Source: Trileptium ribeirensis | Lineage: Eukaryota; Nematoda; Enoplea; Enoplida; Thoracostomopsidae | Reading direction: 5' to 3' | Assembly (NCBI GenBank): GCA_030248225.1 | Contig: JASANE010019340.1 | Coordinates: 62,001 to 126,000 of the forward strand | DNA: 64,000 bases | In this document: positions 24,674 through 38,000 of the stretch, piece after piece | Position numbering within the stretch: position 1 is the stretch's first letter | Layout: every line of letters begins with the position of its first letter | Notes under the pieces: model-generated | Databases searched by the model: none | What the model saw: the letters and a program-made list of their open reading frames with translations, nothing else | What the model was told of the DNA's origin: nothing | Position numbers and translations under genes: made by a program

Positions 24674-25546
24674 ATGCCCCACGAGTGCAAATTTTTTAAT
24701 GCTCAAAGTTTACCTAACAAAATCTGTGACCTAGAAGCGGTATTACATTTTAAACTCTTTCATGTTTTTGCTGTTTGTGAAACATGGCTAACAAATGAGA
24801 TGCCTGATTCCATAATTGATGCAGGTAAATATGTTATTCACCGCAAAGACCGAACATATAGCCGCGGGTGTGGCGTAGCATTTTTCATAGCAAAAGATAT
24901 CAAACATTCGGTAATTTGCTTCAAAACTGAACATGACATACTGGAAATCTTGGTAATTGATATATTTATGCCCACCAGGCATAAGTTAGCATGTGTTTAT
25001 AGACCACCCAATTGCGATATTGCACATATGACGTCTTTGTGCAAATACTTGAGACTGACGTGCAATGTCACATGCCCAGTTACAATTGTAGGAGATTTCA
25101 ATTTGCCTGATTTAAATTGGCAAAATTATTTATGGCTACAATCCTCCGTGAATATATGTTTTATGGAGTGCATTCAAGAGCTAGGTTTGCATCAGTAGGT
25201 AAATTTTCTAACCCGGAAAGAAAATTGTATAGACCTGTTATTAACAACATCACATTTGAACATTCCCAGCTTATCTAGTTTAGGCCGCTTTGCCGACAAT
25301 GTGTCAATTAACTTTAATCTTATTGGTTATTTTAATAATGCTTTAACTTGTGAACCTTTATACGTGTACGATTTCAAAAATGCAAACTTCGAGTCCTTTA
25401 ACAACTTTTTACTTTCAGTTAATTGGGACGTTGTCTTACATGCGGCTTTTACCATTGATGACAAGTGGAACTTGTTCACATCAATATTAGACTACGCCTG
25501 TAGCAAATTTATACCTAAAAAGAAATTAAGCCCGAACATGTGTTGA
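24674..25546 (+). pseudogene. LINE ORF2, apurinic-type endonuclease domain
   Basis: The frame begins near an ATG and shows FNAQSLPNKICDL, CETWLT, YRPPN and VGDFNLPDLNW. These match the N-terminal, Glu-containing and Asp/Asn catalytic motifs of LINE apurinic/apyrimidinic-like endonucleases, which nick the target DNA. It is interrupted by TAG at 25,196 and TGA at about 25,544 but continues in the same frame on both sides, so these look like point nonsense mutations in a dead copy. Confidence 0.85.
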
Positions 25547-27400
25547 CCCTGGTATCCTCTTTTTATTAGGAAACTTCTTGAATGCAAAGCTAAGTTACGG
25601 AGAATAAGCCGCGGATTATGAAAAATATAAAAAACTCAGATCAAAATGCTCTGACACTATTGCCCGTTTTAAACAAGTTCGTGAAAAGAAAATATTAAAC
25701 AGTGGTAACCGAAATGGTGTTTTCAGATATATCAATAACAATCTCTATTTCAAAACCGAAGTCAGTGCCCTTACCACGCCGCATGGGAAACTAACCACTG
25801 ACGAAAACTCCTGTGCCGACATACTGGCCAACGCGTTTTCGTCAGTATTCAATGAAAATTACGGACAACTATATTTAAACCAACATGTCTTAGCCCCAAA
25901 AAGGCACTGTAACATGGGTCACTTTTTCTCCACAACTTGTGCACAAATTTATGTTACGCCTTAAGCCAAACATAGCCATTCACCCGATGGCTACACACAG
26001 TTCTTGCTCAAGAAACTTCGTGATTCGCTTTGCTTTCCTCTGGCACATATATTCGAGCAATCTTTTGTAAACGGTTGTTTGCCGAACTCTTGGCTTCGCG
26101 CTGACGTTATTCTCATGTACAAAAAAAGGCGATTCGTCTATTGCATTGAACTACAGGCCAATATCATTGCTCTTTAACTGTTGTAAAATAATGGAAACTA
26201 TTATACATGACAGTCTTTTGCCATTTTTGCGTTGTAATAATACTATTTGTCAGAATCAACATGGATTTATCTCAAAGAAATCAACCAGTGCCCAGCTACT
26301 TGAGGCAGTAAATGATTGGTCAAATGCTCTGGACATCGCAAAATCTGTTGATATTGCGTACATAGATTTCGCAAAAGCTTTTGACACCGTCTCACACGCC
26401 AAGCTGCTCCAAAAGCTTTCCGCTCTATGAGTAGGTGGACCCTATTTCAATGGATTAAAGCATTTCTTCATGACAGAACATTCAGAGTAAAACTGAACAA
26501 CATTTTTTCAAAAACCCATAAAGTAACTTCTGGCGTACCCCAAGGTAGCATTCTCGGACCCGTCTTGTTTCTCGTATATATTAACGATCTTCATCTTTGT
26601 TTTGAACACGTAAAATGCAAATTGTTTGCTGATGACGTTAAATTGTATATAATTATTGCAAATAACGCCGATAATACCGCCACAGAATATCTTCAAAATG
26701 CGCTCGACTATTTAGTAACTTGGGCAGATACGTGGTAACTCTCTATTTCTGTCCCTAAATGTAATATTTTGCACTTGGGCAAAAATAACCTAATTTCCGT
26801 TACAACATTGGGGGATCTGAAATTCTATCTGTTTCCCAATTTAGTGACTTAGGTGTTACGATAAGCAGTGATCTAAAATACGAAACTCGCTATAATGTCA
26901 TTGTCGCTAAAGCTTATCGAGTAATTAATATGTTATTTCGTTGTTTTTTGAATGGTGATCAGGAATCAATAAGGACGTCCTATTTGTCATACGTCCGCCC
27001 CATTGTAGAATACTGTAGCCAAGTCTGGTCACCGTGCTATTTGTTTGAAATTGAAAAGCAAAGCTGTAAAAGGTTCAGCGGTATTTCACAGCCAGAATGG
27101 GCATTCAGGAAATGTCTTATAGTGAAAGACTGGCATATTTTCGATTAGAACCTCTGGAGCTACGTCGTTTGAAACGCGACCTAATCCCAATATTTAAATC
27201 TCTTAACAATGAGATTAATTGCTGCGAAAATTTGTCATATCCGGTAACACAAATACACGCGGCCATTGGATAAAGCTGCTCAAGCCAAAGTTTCGCTCTA
27301 ACTCGTTAAAACATAGCTTCGCAGTTAGAACAGTTCATGTATGGAACAAGCTACCCAGTTTTATTGGTTCTGAGGCTTAATCGAAGCGCACGACTCTATA
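25547..27400 (+). pseudogene. LINE ORF2, reverse transcriptase domain and C-terminus
   Basis: The linker (about 25,625-25,900) leads into the RT fingers and palm: NYRPISLL, QHGFISKKST and YIDFAKAFDTVSH (first catalytic Asp), then SGVPQGSILGPVLFLVYIND and KLFADDVKLY (catalytic FADD, intact). The C-terminal part has SYVRPIVEYCSQVWSP and, in another frame at 27,105, SERLAYFRLEPLELRRLKRD. These are CR1/Jockey-superfamily motifs. At least three frame changes (about 26,120, 26,425 and 26,740) and several stops prevent translation. The polymerase would have copied the LINE RNA at the nicked target. Confidence 0.9.
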
Positions 27401-27794
27401 AAATTTAAAAACGTTGAACATGCTTAATTTAAACTAATTCTTGCAATTCAAAAAAACCTTTAGAAGTAAAAGTGATATTTACCCTCTTGCAACGTCTTTG
27501 TCCTTAACGATAAATGCATTCCCATCTCGTCAGCCAGATATAAGAGAAAATCTCTTTCTGGCTGTAAACCCGTTTAGTAACCTTTGCCTTGCACGTATAA
27601 CTTTGTTTGTAAATATATCGCTTGTTGTGCATATATTTTTGTTAACTATTACACTGGCAGTTGGTAAGCCATCGCGTAAGTTTCGAGCTCGTTATGATGG
27701 CCCTAACGCCCGGTGCAAACGTCGTTACGCTGACTTTAGCAGTTACTAGGATGTGTATGGTTAATAAGCGATTTTGTTTGTTTGTTTGTTTGAA

Positions 27795-29425
27795 ATGTTT
27801 TATAAGGGTTTTTGCCAAATTTGGTCATAATTTACCGGAATTTCGTGGCGTATATCTCGCGACATAAGACATAGAAAAACCGAAACCACCTGGAGAAAAG
27901 TTCATCAAGATCTGCAACTTTGCTGACAACAACGTTTTTTTATGGATCACCCCATGGATCGCTATGGGGCCGAATATGGTTCGTCAACCCTTTGCAAGAA
28001 ATAGCGATTTTTTTAATTTTCGGCTTTGTTGTTACACTTTTTTCCGCACAACGAGTATCTATTAGGCTACCAAGTATTGTCGATGATTTTGCTACCTGGA
28101 GCCCAACTTAATACTCTACATAGACTATTTTAGTGCCATGCACCAAACTATTGAAGACGGACTATCTTCTGACAATCGGCTTCATTGGAATAAAATCCAC
28201 TGAAAACGTTTGAAAAGTCATAAGAAACTCGTACTGGATTCTCAATAAACACCCCACAGTATTCAACCTACTGGAATACCTATACTGACAAGTCTTGATG
28301 ACCTGTACGCAATAAATATCTAAACAACTGAAAACAGAATTTATTGTGGAAATCGAGTTCATTGGCCCTAAACCCATTGAAAACCCATGAAAAGTCATTA
28401 AATATACGCATTATACTCTAGATGACCAAATCATTGCATTCAGCCTTCAGAAATGCATGCATATAGACCGTTCTTGACGCGCGACACGCAATACATAACC
28501 AAAAATGAAAACTTGCCACATTTTTTAAATCGGTTTCGCGGACCTTAAAACCCTTGAACCTGTATGGAAAGGCATAACATAGTCAAGATGGGCTCTATGT
28601 TATCTACCACGCTCAATACGATGTTTTGCTATCTAGAGCCAAACTTGACTGTAATATGTCTTTTCATGGGGTTTCAAATATTTTAATGTCCACGAACCCG
28701 ATTTCCAAAATGTGATGAGTTTGCATCTTTTTGGTTATGCAATGCGCGCAGCGCATCAAGAATGGTGTATATAGCCATTTTTGAAGGCGGAATACAATGA
28801 TTTGTAGCATGCACATTTCATACCGTTTCATTGATTTTTAAATGCTTGAGGTTCAATTAACCCGATTTCCACAATATAGTCCGTCTTCATTTGTTTGGTT
28901 CGTATTCCGTACAGGTAAGCAAGACTTGTCTATATGGGTTTTCCTGTATTTTGAATACGGTGGTTTGTTTATCGAGAGTATATCACCTTATGCTGTTTTA
29001 GACGTTTTCAGTGGATTTAGTGTCAATTAGACCGATTTTCAGAAAACGTTAGGTCTTCAGTGGTTTGGTATATCGCATCCAAAATAGTTTATATAGAGGT
29101 TTTTCGGAATATGCTGAATACACTGATTTGGTTATCTATTATGTATACTGATTATATTTTCATTAGTTTACGGTGTACGAACCCGATTCCCAGAATATAG
29201 TCTGGCTTCAGTTCTTTGGTACATGCCATCAAAAATAGCTCATATAGAGGTTTTTGGTATGCTGAATACAAAGATTTGGTTATCTAGAGTTCAATTTGCA
29301 TATTTCATGCCTTTTTAATGGGTTGTCAATGGATTTAGAGTAAATGAACCAGATTTCCAAAATATAGTCCGTTTTCAGTTGTTTGGTTACGCACTGCATT
29401 CAGGCCATCAAAAATTGCGTGATAT
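27795..29425 (+). repeat. Dispersed repeat family A, copy 2, right part, with orientation switch
   Basis: Resumes family A exactly where the LINE ends (ATGTTTTATAAGGGTTTTTG matches copy 1 at about 11,710). The 150-180-bp units here occur first in reverse orientation (near 28,145, 28,320 and 28,498) and from about 28,600 in forward orientation (near 28,695, 28,860, 29,030, 29,182 and 29,348). The block is therefore a large imperfect palindrome. No coding function is seen. Confidence 0.75.
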
Positions 29426-29809
29426 ATCAATAAAACATTGTATGATCATAGTATTAGTAATTCCAAATCGACACTGCACGTATGCGACACCTACTGACAC
29501 GGTATTCGGAATGATATATTTATGGTAAATTTTGTATTGCGTGCTTAGCAAAATAAGGATTTAATTCTAGCGAAGCTTCCGTTTAGTGTCAAAATAAGCT
29601 ATTAATTGAACAACGTCGGGTATCACACCTCTGCACACCTACGCTTGTAGTCCTTTCATATCTGTCTAATAATGCGCATCGGGGGCAGGAAAGATGAAAA
29701 ATTGGCCGGGGCACAATTTTTTACTTCTGTACCCTCTCAACCTAACGCGTATCATCAACTTAATCTATCTGGAATTATGATGGGCAGACTTTGAGGTTCT
29801 TTTTCCATT

Positions 29810-30300
29810 ATCTCCCCCCCCCCCCCGCCCGAATTTGGTCAATTTTGAAGATACAAAGCTGATTTTTGTACCAATCGATTCAGCTCGATGAGGCGGTTCA
29901 GATAATGTTTTATTCATATCCCTGAAAAAATTTTTTTCGATTTTTGAGATATCAATGGTCCACTCATGGGAACCCAAAAATTTTTTTTCAGAATATGGTC
30001 ATGTTTGGTACCATTCGATTGGGCTTGGTGAGGGAATTTACTGATGTGTAGTATATTGAAATCTACACCACCGTTAGAAAGTTATGAGGGCCCATGTAAC
30101 ACTGAGGGCGGTAGGTTATAACGTTAGAACAAGGAAGATTTTTGGGTTCCCTAGAGGGACAATTGGGACCCCAAAAAATCGAAAAAATTTCAGGGAAATG
30201 CGTATTTTCCGAACCTCCTCATCGACCTAAATCGATTGGTACCAAAACCAGCTATGTATCTTCAAAATTGACCAAATTCAGACTGAGGGAATAATGGAGA
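29810..30300. mobile_element. Fold-back element with about 120-bp inverted arms
   Basis: The left arm (about 29,831-29,950: GAATTTGGTCAATTTTGAAG, ..GTACCAATCGATT.., ..CCCTGAAAAAATTT) is the complement of the right arm (about 30,165-30,290). The middle contains a third, direct copy of the GGTACCATTCGATT portion. A run of 14 C lies at 29,814-29,827. The element lies about 170 bp before the first recognised MAM exon, so it is either in an intron or in the promoter-proximal region of that gene. Confidence 0.75.
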
Positions 30301-30467
30301 AGAACTGACTTTCATCTTCAACCTAATTTTGAGGATTCATACCCAAATTATAAGCTCATCAAATGTATTAACTGAATAAGTTATTTATCATTCCACTGTA
30401 ACGTAACCTTCATGCTATAACATGAATTAAATACTAATTTAGGTATAAGTTTTTTTTCAATCTATAG

Positions 30468-33400
30468 CTTGTTTATAGATCTGGAGTGCGATGTACGAGA
30501 GCCACGAGATTTAGATTGTGATTTTGAACGTAATAACGGCACATGTTGCTGGTATAATGTAAAAAACGATGGCGGAAGTGGTGCAACAAATCTGTTTCGC
30601 GGTACTGGATCGCCGTCTGAAAATACTACGTGGGACCTTTATATGGGCAGCAGTCGGAGGCCTGGTTAGTAAAACAAAGGCAAACTATCTTTCATAGAAA
30701 AAGCTTATGAACTGTTTTATTTAAAATATTATTAAGCCGTACATCTATTATTCTATAAAAATAAATTATTATGTAAATTATTCCATAAATATTAATATTA
30801 TTAGATAAAAATCTTAAAAAATGTTTTATTTAAAATTTGATTAACGTAGTACATCTATTATTCCATAGAGGTTCCTGTAAAAATTGTCATTTTTCATCAA
30901 TTTTAATTGAATATATAATTTACATTAAAGTAATATTTCATAGTCTTAAGATGTTTGTTCTCTATGATAACAACGAATTATTCAGTATATAATTAAGGAC
31001 AATATTTTTTTAGTTTTCTTACATTGTTTTAAATTTAAAAATATTTTACTTATAAGGGAATGTATGAACATAATAACTTAAATTTCACGTGGTAAGTTTT
31101 GAATCTAAACAGTTTTAGGCGCTTAGAAAATAAGCAATACTCTCGTTAATTCTCTAAGTTAAGGCGGTAAAGCAAAAAACGCACACTCTACTAAATAATT
31201 AAAAATGTAAATTAAAACCCATTAAATGAATTCAAAATACTAAAGTTAAAAAAATAGCTGATAATACTTTATACAATAGACTGCAGTGCAGGAAAAAGTA
31301 TTAAAGCGTAAACATATATCCGTCTACAATTTAATGAAAATAATTGCCCTATAAAAAGAATTTCCTAAAAAACGCAAAGGGTGCCATCAGTCATTTAACG
31401 ACATGTATCTCTCAATTCTACAAAAACTAAAATTTATATTGAAATTTTTAAGAGCTTCAGTTCAACTTTTCAAATAAATTCAACACGAATCTTCTAATTT
31501 TGAATTGTGCACATGCGCATTATATATGCACCATAATTCGTTTACTCCTACAGTTGAAATATGAATGTGAAACATATTGTAATCCTATATTGTCTCAAAA
31601 ATTAGAATATAATTAATGTTTTAATATGATTCTTAGTATGTATCGGTACAGTTCGAAATGGTGATATTGAACGGTGAAATATTTAAAAAATCCAACTTCT
31701 ATAGATATGTTTCAGGTAAATAAATATAAAGATTATAAGTGTAAAAAGACAGGATTTTTAATTAGAAATTGGACAGGTGCTTAACAAAACGTTATATATT
31801 TGAAAACTGGGTATTCGGTATTCTAATTTCAGTTTGCATACCTAAATAAAGGGCGTAATGTTTCATCATGTTTCACGGGAAATATGAAAAGGCACCAGAG
31901 TCGAGGAGCGATGTAACCGCAAGTCAATATGACAACGACAGATTTCATAAAAAAATTAACATCTACAATTTGGCCACAATATACTTGGTAAAACTTTGTA
32001 ACCGTAGCTGAATTTTAATACTTCAATGTGTACACTATTTTAGTAGCCGACATCTATTTTATAACGGAAGTAAATAAATAATTTTTATGCTAGACATTGT
32101 GATGACCTTTTGATGTAAAACTGGAGTTATTTAAAATTTACTTTTGCGGAAAAATGTGTGAGTGACATTTACGACGTAGCTGACAGGTTCGAATCTGTGC
32201 CTCTAATTTGCAATACAAGAGGCTTCCACTTAAGCACAGGCCCCGATCAATCCGGGTTCTTGCTATGCTGTGTATGCTAGCGTAGGGAGACTTTACGTTA
32301 TTTCTTCTAAAATCACTGAGAAAGTATTTTGATCTCTGGTTTCCTGAAGAAACTCCGGTACATAGAATCACGTTCTGCTTACAGAAGTGAGAGCATACAC
32401 AGTTATCTTAATCATGAACCAACTGCTATTCAACCCGCGTCTCTAGCTGGTAATTTTAGCGCGTTAGCTTTACGCTACAGGCCTAAATCAACTCGGATTA
32501 TACTGACGTAGTGAGAAATTTTAAATCCGACTATAGTGAAAGCAACGAAGAATATTTTGAAACTTGATAATTTCTTTACAAATAAACCTTAAATATCAAT
32601 AAATCTTGAATTTCAACTATGATAAGGAATTCTACATAAACAACTCTGTATTGTCGCAGAAATAAATGGATTCACTCCATAGTTCAAAAAAAGAATTGTG
32701 GTTTAATTACTTTGGAGAACAGAGGTAGACGGTGCATACTAATCATTACCTCGTCCCGCAGCCCGCTTTGAATCGCTATGAAGACAGTGAAATTTCACCC
32801 GTTTCCTGTGCTCCCAACCGTTTCCGCCTCTGAGCTCAATAATGCTTTGTAGTATTAAAAACCTTTTACTCTTTGTACAACTTCGGAACGTGTTGGAATT
32901 TCAGATCCTGACGGTTTTGGAATCGTTGTTTCAAGAACTACAGAAACTACTATCTGGTTTGTAAGCAAACACTTAGATAGACAAGCTGGCGATGGAATAT
33001 TAAGCATGAGGTATGTAAATGCTATCTTATCAACTAGGATACAGCAACAATATATCTCACTGCAAAACATGCAAGTTTCAGTTCGATTGCAAGTTGTTAA
33101 ATATCTAAAACGGTCGTAACAATTTATAGAAATTTAATTTGTGTACGGTTTTTTAGTTTGGTTGACAAAAGATCAGTTTTTGTGCATATCTACATTTTTG
33201 TTACTTCCGCCGAACATGCGTGACGCCATCTGGACAACAGCTAATGCCAATACATTGCGCCATGCGTTGTAATGATTCAGACGCATTAGATTTCCCTCTC
33301 TTCCTGAAAAATCAACCCGTCAACTATTGCAGATAAGACCCATTTAATATAGTATAACACTAAGGTGCAGTTGTCTGTTAGAGCTGTCAGCGCGCCCATG

Positions 33401-34151
33401 GTGCTTCAATAAATTTAAAAAGTGCTACAATTGATTGCAGACACTGGGCAAGTCCGCAGACATCAATAAAAGTTTGCGCTCGTCTTTATGAAGAGGCCAG
33501 CGTTCGCAATCCAAAACGGCGCACAAAACCGTGGACCTGGCTCTCGTGTAGTCGAACGGTCAGCTACGGAGATAGCGTAGGACCTGACGACTTTCGCATA
33601 AAAGGACCGATTAATGAGCCGTTTGAGGTATATATTTGAATAGTCTTCAGATTCTGTGCGTTACCTCTAAAGTGTTTTACGTACAGCAACAGAACATCAG
33701 CTGAAGTAAGATTTCTGCTGCGAGTTGTGCGTTTCTGAATGGATGTCATTGCAAAAAACCATATACGGCAAATATTTTTGTATCAAAATTGGCAAGCACA
33801 AATTTAAAGTTCGTTTGTAACTTATCGCTTGACCACTTTTTTCTTCAGAATGTTTTAGATCTGATTATAGAGGGTTCACATCTCTAACTGGAGGCTCATT
33901 TGGTTGGGTGACACAATCCCAGGCGTGTACCTCGCGTTCTGTATCAACGGATACGAAATGAATTTGCATCCATCCCTGAAAGAAATTGCATTTTCCAATC
34001 AGCAAATTGAAAGGTTGTAACACGTAATTTTAATTTGAAAACTTCCGTTTAACGTTAACACTTCACAATTACCAACAGATTACCAGCCATTTGCACTACA
34101 CCGCCGCCAGCTCCAGTAGTTGCTGACTCATGCGCTTGGGATAGTAGCTGA
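30468..34151 (+). CDS. MAM-domain protein, four exons (30468-30664, 32905-33010, 33873-34013, 34079-34151), N-terminus not found
   Basis: MAM domains are extracellular adhesion modules of about 160-170 residues. Exon 1, after a TTTTTTTTCAATCTATAG acceptor, gives LDCDFERNNGTCCW, the usual opening, and ends at G|GTTAGT in phase 1. Exon 2 continues in phase through TTIWFVSKHLDRQAGDG, the position of the family's C-SFWYHM-G-G core, ending AG|GTATGT in phase 2. Exon 3 gives NWRLIW, GVYLAFCINGYEMN and KEIAFSNQQIE, matching the C-terminal FxxxF...IALDDI strand region, ending AG|GTTGTA in phase 2. A 65-bp intron leads to exon 4, with the closing Cys, a Pro-rich linker (CTTPPPAPVV) and ADSCAWDSS, which looks like the start of a second MAM domain before a TGA at 34,149. 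The phases agree at all three junctions. About 18 residues usual between the core and exon 3 are absent, so a small exon may be missed. The exon 3 acceptor (TTATAGAG) is weak. No signal peptide exon was found. Confidence 0.7.
30665..32904 (+). other. Intron 1 of the MAM gene
   Basis: A 2.2-kb AT-rich intron with GTTAGT donor and GGAATTTCAG acceptor. A GGTTCGAATC motif at about 32,189 looks like a Pol III B box, but no matching A box or tRNA fold is present. The 32,140-32,500 area may be an old SINE. Confidence 0.6.
33011..33872 (+). other. Intron 2 of the MAM gene
   Basis: 862 bp between a GTATGTAA donor and the TTATAGAG acceptor. It could contain the short coding piece missing from the domain, but I cannot identify one. 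Confidence 0.5.
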
Positions 34152-34199
34152 AATATCCATATGTATTACGATGTACGGTAGCATAGACACAATACTGAT

Positions 34200-35005
34200 C
34201 ATACATTCTCATTAGGGGTTAAAGGAGACTATTCCGCTCAAGCTCGGAATTCTCCCCCACCACGGTCGGGGCCTCTTTCGACCCTCTCCCGCGCCGCCGC
34301 AAGGAGGTATCCTGCGCTCCCTTAGACTCCACACCCCTGTGCCAACACGCGGAGCATTTTGGCAAAAATAGAAAAATAGACAAAATATAGCAAAACTGAA
34401 CAGAAATGAGACGAAATTGGGTGAAATTTGGTAAAAGCCGGAAAAATTGGTAGAATGAGTGCCAAAAAATTTGAAAATTTGACTTAAAAAATTTCAAATA
34501 TTAATCCCCTAGGCAACCTCCACCGTGGCAAATTTATCCCCTCCAGACGACACCCTGATGCCCTGGCGACAACCTTGCACTCGCTATCCCAGCTCGGACT
34601 TCGGGCATAACCCATGTAGATGTAAACACATATACAAATACATGAGCATACATATACATGTGTATAGACGAACAAGTACATTATATACAGCCCATTTGTC
34701 GATAGGGGCCTAGTGTGGTTAGACATCCCCAAACCAAATTTACCCCTGAACGCTGCACGCCTCGTCTTCCCTCCGCGCGCCAAAGCCCCATATAAGATTA
34801 TGAGAGAAAATTGACAAAAGTTGGAAAAAATGTGGCAAACATTGGTACAAATTTTCAAATATTGATCAAACTTTTAGGAAAATTGGATAAAATTGCCAAA
34901 ATTGCGAAAAATACAAAAAAATTTAGCGAAATTGATGAAAATGATGAGTTCCTTAAAATTTCAAAAATTCGACGTTGCATGAATGAACTTGAGAAAACGT
35001 TTGCG
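34200..35005 (+). repeat. Dispersed repeat family B, two adjacent copies
   Basis: Copy 4 is at about 34,220-34,620 (TTTGGCAAAAATAG-type units between C-rich flanks). Copy 5 is at about 34,715-35,000 (GGTTAGACATCCCCAAACC left part, then TTGGAAAAATGTGGC-type units). They lie between the last clear MAM exon and the satellite. The 97- to 124-codon open frames here follow the repeat on both strands and show no domain. Confidence 0.6.
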
Positions 35006-35029
35006 CTTTACCATGCAGGCTGCTGTAGG

Positions 35030-38000
35030 CTGTATATATATTTATTATTAGATAATCTTCAGGATTGCGCAAATTTGCTTATACTGATGTGCCAAGGTTT
35101 ATAACTAAAAGAATGTAAAAGTCATCTTAGCTATACCTCGGTCGCGTAAAGATGCATATATTTTTTATTAGATAATCTTCAGGATTGCGCAAATTTGCTT
35201 ATACTGATGTGCCAAGGTTTATAAATAAGAACATGTAAAAGTCACCTTAGCTATAGCTCGGTCGCGTTCAGACGCATCTATTCATTATTAGATAATTCCC
35301 AGGATTGCGTAAATTTGCATATACTGATGTGCCAATGTTTATAAATAAGAATATGTAAAAGTCACCTTAGCTATAACTCGGTCGCGTTAAGATGCATATA
35401 TTTATTATTAGATAATCGTCAGGATTGCGCAAATTTGCTTATACTGATGTACCAAGTTTTATAAATAAGAGAATGTGAAAGTCATCTTGGCTATACCTCG
35501 GTCGCGTAAAGAAGCATATATTTATTATTAAATCGCCAGGATTGCTCAAATTTGCATATACTAATGTGCCATGTTTTATAAATAAGCGAATGTTAAAGTC
35601 AACTTAGCTATAGGTCGGTCGCGTTAAGATGCATATATTTATTATGAGATAATTTCCAGGATTGCGCAAATTTGCTTATACTGATGTGCCAAGGTTTACA
35701 AATAAGAGAATGTAAAAGTCACCTTAGCTATACCTTGGTCGAGTAAAGATACGTATATTTATTCTTAGATAATCGCCAGGATTGCGCAAATTTGCTTATA
35801 CTGATGTGCCAAGGTTTATAAATAAGAGAATGTAAAAGTCACCTTAGCTATACTTCGGTCGCGTAAAGATACGCGTATTTGTTATTAGATATTCGCCAGG
35901 ATTGCTCGAAATTGCATATACTGATGTGCAAAGGTTTATAAATAAAAGAATGTAAAAGTCACCTTAGCTATAACTCGCTCGCGTTAAGATGCATATATTT
36001 ATTATTAGATAATCGCCAAAATTGCTCAAATTTGCTTATACTGATGTGCCATGGTTTATAAATAAAAGAGAATGTAAAAGTCACCTTAGCTATAGCTCGG
36101 TCGCGATGAGATGCATATACTTATTCGATAATTTTCAGGATTGCTCAAATTTGCATATACTGATGTGCCAAGGTTTATAAATAACTGAATGTAAAAGACA
36201 CCTTAGCTATAGCTCGGTCGCGTTAAGATGCATATATTTATTATTAGATAATCGCCAGGATTGCTCAAAATTGCATATACTGATGTGCAAAGGTTTATAA
36301 ATAAAAGAATGTAAAAGTCACCTTAGCTATAGCTCGCTCGCGTTAAGATGTATATATTTATTATTAGATAATAGAAAGGATTGCTCAAAATTGCTTATAC
36401 TGATGTGCCAAGGTTTATAACTAAGAGAATGTAAAAGTTAGCTTAGCTATAGCTCGCTCGCGTTAAGATGCATATATTTATTATTAGATAATCGCTAGTA
36501 TTGCTCAAAATTGCTTTTACTGATGTGCTAAAGTTTATAAATAAGAGAATGTAAAAGTCACCTTAGCTATAACTCGCTCGCGTTAAGATACATATATTTA
36601 TTATTAGATAATCGCCAGGATTGCTCAAAATTGCATATACTGATGTGCCAACGTTTATAAATAGGAGAATGTAAAAGTCACATTAGCTATAGCTCGCTCG
36701 CGTTCAGATGCATATATTTATTATTAGATAATATCCAGGATTGCTCAAAATTTCATATACTGATGTGCCAAGATTTATAAATAAGAAAATGTAAAAATCA
36801 CCTCAGCTATAGCTCGGTCGCGTTAAGATGCATATATATTATTAAATAATCGCCAGCATTGTTCAAAATTGCATATACTGATGTGCCAAGATTTATAAAT
36901 AAGAGAATGTAAAAATCACCTCAGCTATAGCTCGGCCGGGTTAAGATGCATATATTTATTATTATATAATCGCCAGGATTGCTCAACATTGCATATAATG
37001 ATGTGCCAAGGTTTATAAATAAGAGAATGTAAAAGTCACCTTAGCTATAGCTCGCTCGCGTTAAAATGCATATATTTATTATTAGATAATCGCCAGGATT
37101 GCTCAAAATTGCATATACTGAATGTATATACTGCTGTGCCAAGGTTTATAAATAAAAGAATGTAAAAGTCACCTTAGCTATAGCTCGCTCGCGTTAAGAT
37201 GCATATATTTATTATTAGATAATCACCAAAATTGCTCAAATTTGATTATACTGATGTGCCATGGTTTACAAATAAAAGAGAATGTAAAAGTCACCTTAGC
37301 TATAGCTCGGTCGCGATGAGATGCATATACTTATTCGATAATTTTCAAGATTGCTCACATTTGCATATACTGATGTGCCAAGGTTTATAAATAACTGAAT
37401 GTAAAAGACGGCTTAGCTATAGCTCGGTCGCGTTAAGATGCATATATTTATTATTAGATAATCGCCAGGATTGCTCAAAATTGCATATACTGATGTGCAA
37501 AGGTTTATAAATAAAAGAATGTAAAAGTCACCTTAGCTATAGCTCGCTCGCGTTAAGATGCATATATTTATTAATAGATAATCGCCAGGATTGCTCAAAA
37601 TTGTTTATACTGATGTGCCAAGGTTTATAAATAAGAGAATGTAAAAGTCGCCTTAGCTATAACTCGCTCGCGTTAAGATGCATATATTTATTATTAGATA
37701 ATCGCCAGGATTGCTCAAAATTGCTTATACTGATGTGCCAAGGTTTATAACTAAGAGAATGTAAAAGTCACCTTAGCTATAGCTCGCTTGCGTTAAGATG
37801 CATATATTTATTATTAGATAATCGCTAGGATTGCTCAAAATTGCTTATACTGATGTGCCAAAGTTTATAAATAAGAGAATGTAAAAGTCACATTAGCTAT
37901 AGCTCGCTCGCGTTAAGATGCATATATTTATTATTAGATAATATCCAGGATTGTTCAAAATTGCATATACTGATGTGCCAAGATTTATAAATAAGAGAAT

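Larger units (their letters stand above)
23401..27794 (+). mobile_element. CR1-type LINE, nearly full length, inactivated
   Basis: In order this has a short 5' UTR, ORF1 with a PHD finger, a coiled coil and an RRM-like end, ORF2 with endonuclease and reverse transcriptase, a 3' UTR, and a 3' end of four TTTG repeats (about 27,776-27,792). Short 3' tandem repeats instead of poly(A) are usual for the CR1/L2 group. Frameshifts and stops break both ORFs. The element interrupts repeat family A, whose two halves flank it, so its boundaries are accurate to a few bases. Confidence 0.85.

Noticed and set aside
32180..32215. GGTTCGAATC B box as a tRNA gene
   Set aside because: No A box at the right distance upstream and no cloverleaf; at most an old SINE fragment.
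32855..34150. Minus-strand open frames opposite the MAM exons (for example 32,855-33,070)
   Set aside because: The plus-strand reading gives MAM motifs with matching splice phases over four exons; the minus frames have no domain.
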